Source: Mycteria americana
Lineage: Eukaryota > Chordata > Aves > Ciconiiformes > Ciconiidae
Length of the DNA stretch: 64,000 nt
Direction of reading: 5' to 3'
Assembly (NCBI RefSeq): GCF_035582795.1
Contig: NC_134365.1
Coordinates: forward strand, 37,862,135-37,926,134
Part shown: piece after piece, positions 1 to 9,950 of the stretch
Numbering within the stretch: the stretch's first letter is position 1
Layout: every line of letters begins with the position of its first letter
Position numbers and translations under genes: made by a program
Notes under the pieces: model-generated
Seen by the model: only the letters and a program-made list of their open reading frames with translations
Database searches by the model: none
What the model was told of the DNA's origin: nothing

Positions 1-1343
1 ATTCTGATGCTCAAGGTGTTCTCTCTCATGAATCCCAGTGATACTTTCTCATAGTCTGTTAAACTTTGAATTTAAGTCTTGACCTAACTTAGACTCATTC
101 TATTAAAAGTCTTGATTCCAAATCATGAGTCTCATGAATCTTGGCTCCAAAATATGCCACTCCCACTGAGCCAGCAGCATGTCAGCTTAATTCAGGTTTA
201 GAATATGCTTGCCTAAGGTCAGTCTGCTTCAGCTATCCTCACTGGATTAGTTTTTACAGCTTTTGCTGTGAATTTTCTTTCCTCATGAGGCACACTTGAA
301 CTGAAACTAGCTGTCAATCTCAGCACTTTGTGAGTTAAAACTCATGCTCATTCTAAATTAAGTTTAGCTGGTAGCTGAAAAACTGCAGTAATGCAGAAGA
401 CCCAGAAAACTGACATTTCATTGACTCCTGAAAAAAAAAATTGCTAGTTTTTTTTCCCTCCACTCTTTTCCAAGCTGTGTAATCACTAATCCTTTGAGTT
501 CAGTCAGTAATCTGTTAACACAGCAGTTAACTGAAGAGCAGGAGCTGGCAAACACTGGTTTGCTTCATTGCAGTTCATAAATGGCCGTTGTCAGATACTT
601 GTAAATGATCAGTGATATATAATGATTTTGCTACATGATTGAAATTCCTCTGTTAAATACATACATTGTGCAAGATCTAGAAATGCAATTTTCTACTTAA
701 AATATTTCTGGTAACTGGCTTGTATCAAAGCCTCAAGTTTGACCTGGGTCACACAAGCAGCTTAAGTTTACATTTAGATATGTACCTCTTATGTTATAGA
801 TTCTACTCAGTATCAGAGGGTGCAGCCTTGTTTTGGTCTAATCTTAACTTAACCAAAATTACAGAGAAAAGTAGTATGCCAGACCAGCCAGTTATCCCTC
901 ATAATGATACCTGGTTTTGTATACTCTTACAGATTTTTGGGAGGGTCTCTGTCTTGTTCTAATACTGTATTCATTGGTTATTACTGGAATTAATAAAAAG
1001 TTTGACCTTTAGTGAACATCAAAGCACATCATTCTTTTAAAATTGATATCCACATTTTGATGTTTGAATATGGTAGTAGTTCTGGTTTATTGACAAAATA
1101 CCTTATTTTCATTTACGTCTAAATCTCCTCCTTTTTCCTGAATAAAGTTGCAGCTTTATTCCTGTGTTATAGGTGTAGGTATTAACAACAGAAATGGTTA
1201 CAGTTGCACAGTTACTTTGCAGTATATTGTATTTACTTTATTGTAGAAAAAAAATATCTCTGGAGTACAGACTGTGTAGTAAGGATGTTTAGAGGATTAA
1301 TATGTCTTAAGGTTGTTTACTGTTTGTATTTTGGTTTTCACAG
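1..1343 (+). other. RXYLT1: RXYLT1 intron, 3' part
   Basis: This stretch precedes the first recognisable RXYLT1 exon and ends in a standard acceptor (pyrimidine-rich tract, then CAG at 1341-1343). I see no upstream exon here. Reading frames in this part do not resemble the expected preceding RXYLT1 segment, so the earlier exons lie left of the window. It is AT-rich, with no repeat family I recognise. Confidence 0.75.
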
Positions 1344-1658
1344 CTTCATTACTGGTCCATCTGTAGTTCCTGGCTACTTCTCAGTTGAAGCTGAAAACGT
1401 TGTGCTAGTTCTGAATGGAAGAGAAAAAGCAAAGATCACTTACGCCACTCAGTGGTTGCATTATGCACAAACGTTAATTCAGACTCACAAAATACAGCAT
1501 GTCGCCGTTGTGCTGCTTGGAAATGAGCAGTGCAACAACGAATGGATTCAACCATACCTGAAAAGATATGGAGGATTTGTAAATCTACTCTTTGTTACAT
1601 ATGACTATGCGTTGGTAAATGAAGAAGATATTTTCCAGTGGCCTTTAGGAGTAGCTAC
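1344..1658 (+). CDS. RXYLT1: RXYLT1 internal coding exon (105 codons)
   Basis: This exon encodes part of ribitol-5-phosphate xylosyltransferase 1 (old name TMEM5), a type II membrane enzyme of the Golgi. It adds xylose to ribitol-5-phosphate during assembly of the laminin-binding glycan of alpha-dystroglycan; human loss-of-function alleles cause a dystroglycanopathy. The translation contains segments I recognise from vertebrate RXYLT1, such as [23 protein letters not shown] and FQWPLGVAT. The exon starts after CAG at 1341-1343 with the last base of a serine codon and ends after two bases of a threonine codon (AC, then GTAAGT at 1659). Both boundaries are phase 2, so the exon is symmetric. An open frame reads back into the intron to 1204, but that part is not RXYLT1-like. 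The N-terminal membrane anchor and the first roughly 140 residues lie outside the window. Confidence 0.95.
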
Positions 1659-3793
1659 GTAAGTGCTATAGACAGAAATTACAATTGAAACTTAATTGTT
1701 ATGCATGAGGTATGGAAAATACATCTGAATGTTACTGCTGATACCCAAAACAATTATAGTAAGTAAATTGTAGAACATGATCCTATTAATGATTTTCTAA
1801 GTTGAGCATTGGAATCTTTGGAAATTGCATTTAGCAATAAAAATGACAACAGAGGAGAAGAATGCTAGAGTTTAGGGAGCTTTAAAAAAAATGAACCTGT
1901 GTCTGGTGGGGTTTTCTGTTTGTTTATTTTTTCTTCAGTAGATTTGCTCTTGCGATTTATCATAACTGCTGATGTAATATGGACCAGTGACATGGGAATT
2001 TAAAAGATATTTATGGAACAAAAGCGGTGGTACTTTTTTTAACCTCTGTTGTGGCTCTCAGAAGGAAATTGTATGCCTCACATTTGGATTTAGTATACTA
2101 CAGTATCGCAGTAACGTGGTCTGGCTTAACTGCTTACTCGCAAAAATGTTTTTATTATACTTACTGCTCAAACTATTTATGTGGAGTAGATACAGGTTTG
2201 GTTCAATTAGATGTATGTTTTTCCAGCTTACTCCTTATTAACAGAGTTAATGGTGTTTTAGCTACTTACCATGGTAATGTAAGATGAAAATAATAGAGAA
2301 CTACTTTCATATCTTGTGTTGAATTTTAATTCAATATCCTGTATTGAGCAAGTTGGCAAACTGTATGGAGTTTTTATGCATAGCTTGAACTTGCTCACAG
2401 TGTCATTGAAATACACTCAATTTGGATTCTTGATGGTGTCAGAGAATTTATGGCATTGGAAGTTCCTAAGTAAAAAGAAGTTGAGTTTTGAGATGCCAAG
2501 ATTAAGGTGACAGGTAACAGAAAGTAACAACAGTTACAACAGTAAACTGGGGTGCAAAGCTGTGTGGAGAAAGATAGGTCAGGTATCAGAATGGGGTTTT
2601 GCAGCTCTTGCACACCAACAGTTGTAAAAATTGTGGTTAAAGGTATGCAAATGTGCCAGATTTTCCCAGTGAAGAGGGAAAGTAAAGATGTAGAATCCTG
2701 CAAAAATACTTGGCGTGAAAAAAAATGGTTTTCTGAAAGTAAATTAATATTAATCACGTAGAAGAAGTAGGAAAGGACTGTTCCATCAAAATTTAGGAAG
2801 GTGAAGAAAGTGAATATGTCTTCAGAGATCCATTAATAGCAATGATGAAATCATTGTGAAATAAAGTAGAGACTCCCCTTGAAACCAGTAAAGAATTGGG
2901 ATCAGGCTATAGTTTTTCTTACAAAAAAAGAAACAACAGGGAATTAGAACAGTGATCCATCAAAAATAATAACATTAGAAGGAATATCTGTCTTAATTTG
3001 AGAATGCAAAGGAGCAGAAATTTTTTTAACATTCATCTGTTCCAGAAAAAATATTAACTTTATGTAATGAAAAAAGTTAGTGCCAGCCCTTCAGCTGAAG
3101 CAGTGTTTCACTAGCTGTCATTGTGACCAAAATAAGTGATGTAAGATTTGAGGAATCAGTCAAAAAAAGAAAAATTCCTGATGTGGTGAAAACATGTCTA
3201 AAAGGATAGCATACAGTTTACATTGGATCCCAAGACGTTGCATTGGTTTACTTGAGTCCAAAAAGACAAATTAAATAGCTTGTACAACAAGCTATTTAGT
3301 ACCCAAAAGATTAGATTAATGAAGTCCACCCAGATCAAAGTGACATTTTCCTTTGAGAGGTTTCCAGTGGTATTTTCAGTTGATAAGCATGCCCAGAGAT
3401 TAAGGTAGCTGAGACTTAAACTCCATAGTTACCATGAACCTGGCCATTTCAGTCAAAAGTAGTGGTTGCGTCAAGAACAGCTGCTTTTGAAAAACCATGT
3501 TTCTCAAGGACATTTTGTAACATGCACACATAATATCTCTGATGTTAAAAGAAGACATAAGTATTCTGGAGTGTATCTAAAGAGAGTGGTGGGGAAAAAG
3601 GGAATAAAGACCAACTTTTAGGACAGGACTTGCACTGGTTTGCTTGTGGGTCTGTGTGTGGTTATAGATCTGGATTGGCAACAAATAGGTGGTTTTAGTC
3701 TTAGAATCTGCTGCAGTAAAGATGAAAAAGTGCAAAATGTTTTTTCTTTGACATAAATCGTGTCATTATCTAATGTATACATTGTTTTTACAG
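1659..3793 (+). other. RXYLT1: RXYLT1 intron
   Basis: The intron begins GTAAGT and ends with a T-rich tract and ACAG at 3790-3793. It contains the first copy of an unclassified dispersed repeat (about 3143-3300, listed separately). Short open frames at 1987-2761 overlap on both strands and have no coding character. Confidence 0.9.
3143..3300 (+). repeat. Unclassified dispersed repeat, copy A1
   Basis: This segment aligns with 7975-8165 in the same orientation. Shared blocks include a GAATCAG-CAAAAA stretch, AAAGGAT, a near-identical block around TTTACATTGGATCCCA, a GAGTCCA-AAA block and a TTAAATAG-TTGTACAA block. Copy A1 is in an RXYLT1 intron and copy A2 is downstream of the gene. The similarity fades on both sides. 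I cannot assign it to a named family; it might be an old DNA transposon, an LTR fragment or a local duplication. Confidence 0.6.
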
Positions 3794-3964
3794 CTACAGA
3801 AATTTTCCAGTTGTAGAACCCAGCTGGTCAATGCTACATGATCCAAGATCATATCTATGTAATTTCTTAGGAACAGTTTATAAGAACTCTTCTAGGGAAA
3901 CCCTAATGGAAATTCTGAAGCAGGATGGGCTTGATAAACTTTGCTGGATTGCAGCCAGAGAACA
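3794..3964 (+). CDS. RXYLT1: RXYLT1 internal coding exon (57 codons)
   Basis: The acceptor is ACAG at 3790-3793. The exon joins the previous one in phase 2 and reads [16 protein letters not shown], then CNFLGT and [11 protein letters not shown], all characteristic of vertebrate RXYLT1. The donor GTAAGA follows the first two bases (CA) of the codon for the residue after the conserved ARE. Its length is divisible by three with phase 2 at both ends, so skipping it would keep the frame. It codes for part of the lumenal glycosyltransferase domain. Confidence 0.95.
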
Positions 3965-5058
3965 GTAAGACTTTGATTTACTTTGTGAAAATATTCAGAC
4001 TTTTTTGCCTAGTTCATTATAACCAATCCTTTCCCGAGTGTTAAAAAACAGTACAAATAGAAATAACCAATCATCATTAAAAGAGAGAATATTGCTGAGA
4101 CTCTTTAATAGGTCTTCATAACATAATGGCCTTTCTGTTGCTGTATTTTACATAAAGCATATTTTTAAATACATAGAAATATCTCCTATGTATACTACAT
4201 ACAAAGACCATCTTTTTTGCTTGTATACATTTGATTATGGTGGGAGAAGAAATGTTTGTCTTGCACCTTGTGTGTATTAATGTCTTACTAGAAGAAAAAG
4301 ACAGCTGTATTTTGTTGTGTTCCATATAAGAGAGTGGATTTAATCTGTAAGACATAATTTTTTTTCATTTCAAGTAGGTAGAACAGATCTTTTGATTAAC
4401 AGGAATAGGGTTCTGATTGTATTTCTTAATTTTGCCAAGCAACACCTCTAAAATGTTTGATAGCAGGCACAGCAGTGCTTAGGAAGACCTCAGCTACCCT
4501 GATGAAGAATCTCAGGAGATGGAATGTATCTGGACATAAACTCTTATCTCATAGACGTTCTGAGGCACTTCAGGCAGATAGATTCAGGTTAATGGATTGC
4601 TTTACATCCTAACTTTTGAAGAGCAAACCTCTACTGATTTAAAGTACTTGAGGCCAAAAAAATTCATTAAAAAGTCCATCGAGTGTCTCCCTGTATGTCT
4701 ATTTCTGAACTCTGTTGTGAAGTAAATTGACATATGCATCATGCACGACATGCAGAAGATTTAAAATGGCATTTCAGTTTGGCTCTTACACTTCTAAGTA
4801 TTAATAATTTTCTAAAAGGACCATATCTAAAAACTGTTACAATCTATTTTTAACAGTGACATTTTCAATAAATTTTTAGAAGGCTCTTTAAGAATAGTTA
4901 CGAGTAAAAGTAAAAGCCTACTGATTGTGTGTGTGATATAAAATTTTTACATTGACAGCATTTTCAGTTTTATAAATAATTGAAATTAAAGCATATCTAT
5001 TTTTTCATTGCAGTGCCTGTGGGAAAAATGTTAATTTTCAACCCCTTTACTTTCCTAG
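3965..5058 (+). other. RXYLT1: RXYLT1 last intron
   Basis: This is a short AT-rich intron. It begins GTAAGA and ends in TTTCCTAG at 5051-5058. A second, competing acceptor (T-rich tract then TTGCAG) ends at 5013, so positions 5014-5058 may be exonic in some transcripts. I see no transposon in it. Confidence 0.85.
5014..5058 (+). other. RXYLT1: Optional in-frame extension of the last RXYLT1 exon
   Basis: If splicing uses the acceptor ending at 5013, the last exon gains 45 nt that read through without a stop as 15 extra codons (the junction reads His-Ala-Cys-Gly-Lys, ending Phe-Pro-Arg before the conserved Trp-Gln-Pro-Gln). If splicing uses the acceptor ending at 5058, the junction reads Glu-Gln-Trp-Gln-Pro-Gln, matching the ungapped arrangement known from mammals. 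Both acceptors have a pyrimidine tract. The downstream site is probably the main one because it preserves the conserved protein. Use of the upstream one is inferred. Confidence 0.45.
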
Positions 5059-5476
5059 GTGGCAGCCTCAAGAAACAAATGAAAGTTTCAAAAACTATCA
5101 AGATGCCTTGCTGCAGAGTGATTTGACATTGTGCCCAGTGGGAATAAATACAGAATGCTATAGAATTTATGAAGCTTGTTCATATGGATCTCTGCCTGTT
5201 ATAGAAGATGTAATGACACCAGGTGATTGTGGAAATTCATCGATGTACCACAGTGCTCCATTACAATTATTAAAAACCATGGGGGCTCCATTTATCTTTA
5301 TTAAAAACTGGAAAGAGCTTCCTGCTGTTCTAGAGAAAGAAAAAAAAATGAGCTTACAAGAAAAGACTCAAAGGAGAAAAAAGCTTATAGAATGGTATCG
5401 AAATTTCAAAGCATGGATGAGAGAGAAATTCATTAATACTTTGGAAAATGCATTTTTGCCCAGTGATAAAGGATAA
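5059..5476 (+). CDS. RXYLT1: RXYLT1 last coding exon with stop codon
   Basis: This exon encodes the C-terminal 139 codons including the TAA stop at 5474-5476. Diagnostic segments are [38 protein letters not shown], a [20 protein letters not shown] stretch and a basic C-terminal helix. The TECYRIYEA and CSYGS region resembles the nucleotide-sugar-binding end of exostosin-like (GT47-type) glycosyltransferases, consistent with the family to which RXYLT1 is usually assigned. Together the three exons give about 300 residues, which matches the C-terminal two thirds of the roughly 440-residue vertebrate protein. No frameshift or internal stop is present, so the gene looks functional. Confidence 0.96.
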
Positions 5477-7974
5477 ATTGTCCCTTTTGAAAATCTAGAA
5501 TAGACTGAAAGCTTAATTTCCATTAACCTTCCGAGGAAGCTTTTATACAAAAGAAATCTCACAGGGCAGATGCATTCCTTTTGAAGTCAACAGCGCTAGC
5601 TGGCCAAGAGCTACATTTGGCCCTCCATCCTTAACAACTTTCAGAGAGGTTGTTGACTTAGCAGGATGGTAGTCTGTAAGGATGACAACCATTTTATTAC
5701 TCTTTTTAAAATTTCCATGTTGGTGTGTGACCTGATAAATTTTTTCTTAGGAGAGTATCTTTGAGCGTGTGAACTGGTTAAAATCCAACATAAGTACAAC
5801 AGTTGTGTTTGTTTGAAGAAAAGAGAAGAATGAAAGCTGTATGGTACAGAGTAATTTATTATGTAGACTAAAGAAGAAAAGTATGATTATGGCAAAATTG
5901 CCAGGGTTAGCACAATCATTAAGATATATCCTGGTAAATGCCTGTTTTGAAAATGTGAACTGTTTACTTGATTGACATTTCATTTCCAAGAAAGTGGCCA
6001 TAAAGCTAATTAAATACTGTGGAATGAAAATGTAGATTTCAAGGTAAAAATAGATAACTTTTTCTTAGAAATATTTCATAGCAATATATTTCCCCTTTAA
6101 TTTCAGATATCAAAATTACTTTCTTTCATTTCCATTTAGTCTTGGGACATCTTGGGACTTCTTTCTGACGTTCTCCTGCGGGAGCATTCATTACCTGCAG
6201 TTACAGCTGCACATTCTGAACACCAGGCCTTAAAAATGAATGTGCTTGTACCTTACCTGATTTCTCAAAATCTGCTGAAACTTATCAACTCCAAAAGGTG
6301 GCAGAAGTATAATATTGCATGTTTATGATACTACATGTACAACAAACAGTTTCAACATTTTTTGTTAAATGTAGCCAAAGGGATCTGTTACTGTTCTTGT
6401 ACACCAGAAATGAGTGTGTGCTATTATCTTCAGTGTGTTCAGCTGAGCGGTGTTACTACATACACAGCACTGGCATGACTGAAGGTGGTGTAATAGCCAG
6501 TTTTCTGTCTTTAAATATCAGCATGATATATGGGTTCATTCTCATGCAGGAATTCAAAAGCCAGTGCAACTGTACTGCTCAGTAATATTCATTTGTGTAA
6601 TAGATGAGCAAGACAACAAAAGGGACCTTGGCAAAAGAAGGATGAGACTGAGGGAAGAAAGACAGTGAGGGGTGCAAGAAATGAGAGAGGCGGTCTTATC
6701 AGTGATAGAGGAAACTGGTTTAAAAGAAGGGAGGCAGTTAAGCCACTGGCAAAATGATAGTTTATCCCCTGCATGGCACGTCCAGGTGGGAGTAGATAGT
6801 ATCTACTGTCAGTGAGAAGATGAAGAATCAATTTAGTTTAATACTGAGAGGAGAATGGATGCTCTGTTTTTGTAGTTAGCCCTCTGTTTTGAGACTGGGA
6901 TGGTGAAATATGGCTTTCCAGAGCACGAAACAAGAACTTGAGGCCTGTTATAACTGCGCATGCTGTCTCTGTCAGCAAGGGAATTCTGCACAGAACCAAG
7001 CCTGTCTTAAGTCAAGAATGCCAATTGTAACATCAAATGTTATACAGATTGCTAATTATGCAGTATTTTGCATCATACTTAATTTGTATGTGGAATATAT
7101 AGCTTTACTAGTTTCATTATCAGAGGTATTTCCTGCTGATGAAGACTTCATAAATTAAGCTGGATTGCCTTGCTATAAGAACAAACAGATCTAGCTTCTC
7201 ACAATTTAATGTAACTCTGTCTCTCCTACATAATTCTGAACCCGTTAAGAGTGGCTGTGAACACATGGTGTAAACCGTTTAAACGATCGGCTTCTAGAGA
7301 GCAATACGTTTCCGAAGAAATGTAACCAGTCTTTATAAGTATTGGTAATCCTGTAGATAAGGAATTGTCTTGCAATGGATCCAGCTGCCAATTGCTTACT
7401 ATTCTTGGACATTTAAGTTATGGCAGTGTGTTTCAATAGTTAGGTTTTCCGGTATTCTTAGATACTGTCTTTCAATGACTGAAACTTATACAAGAAGTGA
7501 TACAACTAAGAGTTTTGTAGAAGCCTTTCTGACAGCAATTATTAAGTATGAATTAGGATCGCTATGTGCTGGAATCACCAGTTTCTCTCTTGGCTCATTG
7601 ACCTCACCAAAACACTTGCAAAACCACAGAAATAAAATCCTGTTACTTCTTGGCAAACCTTGCCTGTTAGTAATAACCTCTAAGAGATGGGCAAACTCAG
7701 AAGCAGCTTACTTGCTGTAGAGTCCTAAAACATTTCCAGGAATTCTTCCTACTGGGATGGGAGAAATGAATGACAGTTGAATAAGATCATGCTTATTTTG
7801 GCATGTTCATAAAAACCGACATTGGGAGAGACAAAAGTATTTCAAATGCAATTCCAACTGTGCCCTAAGAAACTGTTGCTTCCAAGAAAATTGCTACCAT
7901 AAGGCGTGTTGGGACTCCCATTTGCCAGAAGCTAAGGAGGAGTTTAATGTTTATGTAGTGCTGTGAATCCTACA
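5477..7974 (+). other. RXYLT1 3' UTR and downstream flank
   Basis: The transcript must continue past the stop at 5476. Two candidate poly(A) signals can be seen: ATTAAA at 6009-6014 and AATAAA at 7631-7636. I cannot tell from sequence which one is used. Open frames here (for example 6319-6585, 6910-7158, 7370-7720) are short, start with rare codons in part and resemble no protein I know. Confidence 0.4.
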
Positions 7975-8165
7975 CAAAGGGTTTGATGAATCAGCCAAAA
8001 AAAAAAAAAAAAAAAAAAGACCCGACCTGTTGAAAATGTGCCTGAATGTGCCTGAAAGGATGACGTAAAGTTTACATTGGATCCCAGGACTTTGTGTTGG
8101 TTTTTTTTTTTTTTTGCTTTCTGAGTCCACAAAAGTAAGTTAAATAGTTTGTACAATAAGCCCTT
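7975..8165 (+). repeat. Unclassified dispersed repeat, copy A2, with poly-A and poly-T runs
   Basis: This is the second copy of the repeat described at 3143-3300, in the same orientation. It contains a run of 22 A (7997-8018) where copy A1 has a shorter interrupted A stretch, and a T run at 8101-8115 absent from copy A1. A small internal duplication (AATGTGCCTGA) also distinguishes it. The homopolymer expansions are secondary changes, so they do not by themselves mark a retroposon tail. Confidence 0.6.
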
Positions 8166-9876
8166 CTGGGATCAATCCAAGGTGATGCTATAAAAATCAT
8201 GCTGTGCAGCAAAATTGACAGTGGTTCTAAACTCTTCTCATCCCAGCATCTTACGCAGTTATAAAGAATTGCTTAGATTTCTTACTAATCACCAGTCCAT
8301 AAATCATGACTGATAATCCTCTTGATAGGGAAACAGCTTGCAAAAGGTCACGTTACCGAATTGATACTTAAACTCTTTGGGTGGGTGGATCAAATTTCAG
8401 GATTTCTTCAGTGTCTCCTGAACAATAAAACCCAGTAGATGGGTACATATTTTTATCTTGTCAATATAATTACTTTTCACATCTTTACTACTAATCTGAG
8501 GATGGAGGACTGCTCCGAGTGTTAAAATCTCTCCATGTGAGTCTAGTTTTAAAGACCGTAAAAGCTGAAAAGGCACTAGAGGTGAAATCCAGGGGCCAAG
8601 AGGAATGCTAATCAGAAGAAGATTAATGCCTGTGTACATTTCTGATATATTTCATTCAACGTGTTTAAGAGAAAATGCATCTGAGAACTGGAACTACATG
8701 GCAGTAAAATGGTGAGGCAAAGAGTTTCAAGACAAGCTATGTAACGTTAGTCCCCTAGTGTCTGGTGTTTCAGTGTGGCTCGTATTTTAAGCGTCTCTCG
8801 TTCAAGATCCCATAAAGAGGCCTCAGTCTTCAGAGGAAACTGCTACACGTTTTGAAAATGAAGAACCTTTTAAGATTTCTTTAGTTCAGTACCCAAAAGC
8901 CACTGTCCAGTTCTGAGAGGCTGGCCACACAGCCAGGTATTTGTACAGTAACATCTCTTATCTCCTAATTGTGTTGAGTGCCCTGGCACACATCCTTTGC
9001 TCTTCACATTTTTTTCTCTGAACACCCTTGGGACCTGAGTGCAACTCAGTGAACACTGCTACAGTAGAATACAAGATGTTTCTGATCCACAGTCCCACAA
9101 CACAGATGTGTTTTGTCAAGCATGCCATGAAGTAACATGACTCATTCTCTCAGCCAGTCTTACACCAGCTTAATCATAGGATACTTTTAGGTAAGTATCC
9201 TCAAATTGCTTCCTAGTTGATACTCTGCACAGTCCCATCTGACAATGCACAATTTCTGGTTTTCAGGGGACAGCATTCCTCATTCCTATGGTCTTCATTT
9301 TTTTCGTCTTCAGGAATATATCATTTGTAGCTTGGGCTGCATTTTTAAAACAAACAGAACAGAATGAAAGTATTATACACAGTTTCCATTAAATGAGTGT
9401 TTTCAGAAGATACAAGATGCAAAACAAACGCCTCAAACAGAAATGAGTCATTCACTAAGATCCAGATGAAGACAGCCCATTGAAAGACAGCAAGTTGTGC
9501 AGGTGGCCTCAAATAAAGAAAAATGAATCTCTGAATGACTGAAATTAGCCTGATTCTTTCAGATGAAGTTATTCAAACAGCATAAATCTGTTAGATGTCA
9601 TATTTTGAAGTTTGCTATATCAAAGGAGTTTTGTTCAGGGCCCAAAATGCAAGGTTTCTACATAAGTGATTTATTTCTTTCCATGTTTTTCTCTCTGCAA
9701 TGGAGTTCTTTTCTGAAGAATAAGGGAGTCCCGGGCCATGAGCAGAGATCCACCTTAAGTAATATTAACATAGGAGATGCTGGAACATCTTCCTCTGTGG
9801 CTGCTTATGTACTACTTTTTAGTACTTGTGACAGCCCTTGTCAGCAATGAGGCTACCACAGTGCTAGATGCTAACA
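8166..9876. other. Intergenic, no gene seen
   Basis: I see ordinary AT-rich intergenic DNA with no splice-bounded open frame, RNA gene or recognisable transposon. Confidence 0.6.
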
Positions 9877-9950
9877 CACAAAATACTCTGGGACGTGAGA
9901 TACCGAGGTTCAAGCCTTTGGTCCAGCTTGGGCAGAGCAGGGACACTGCC
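9877..9950 (+). repeat. Probable ancient tRNA-derived SINE fragment
   Basis: The segment has a GAGATACCGAGGTTCAAG block followed by GGGCAGAGCAGGGAC. This resembles the amniote SINE type in which a B-box-like GGTTCAA motif is followed by a partial inverted copy. Similar heads occur at 12610-12770, 31185-31240 and 54405-54462. The copies are heavily diverged, so family assignment is by pattern only. Confidence 0.35.
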
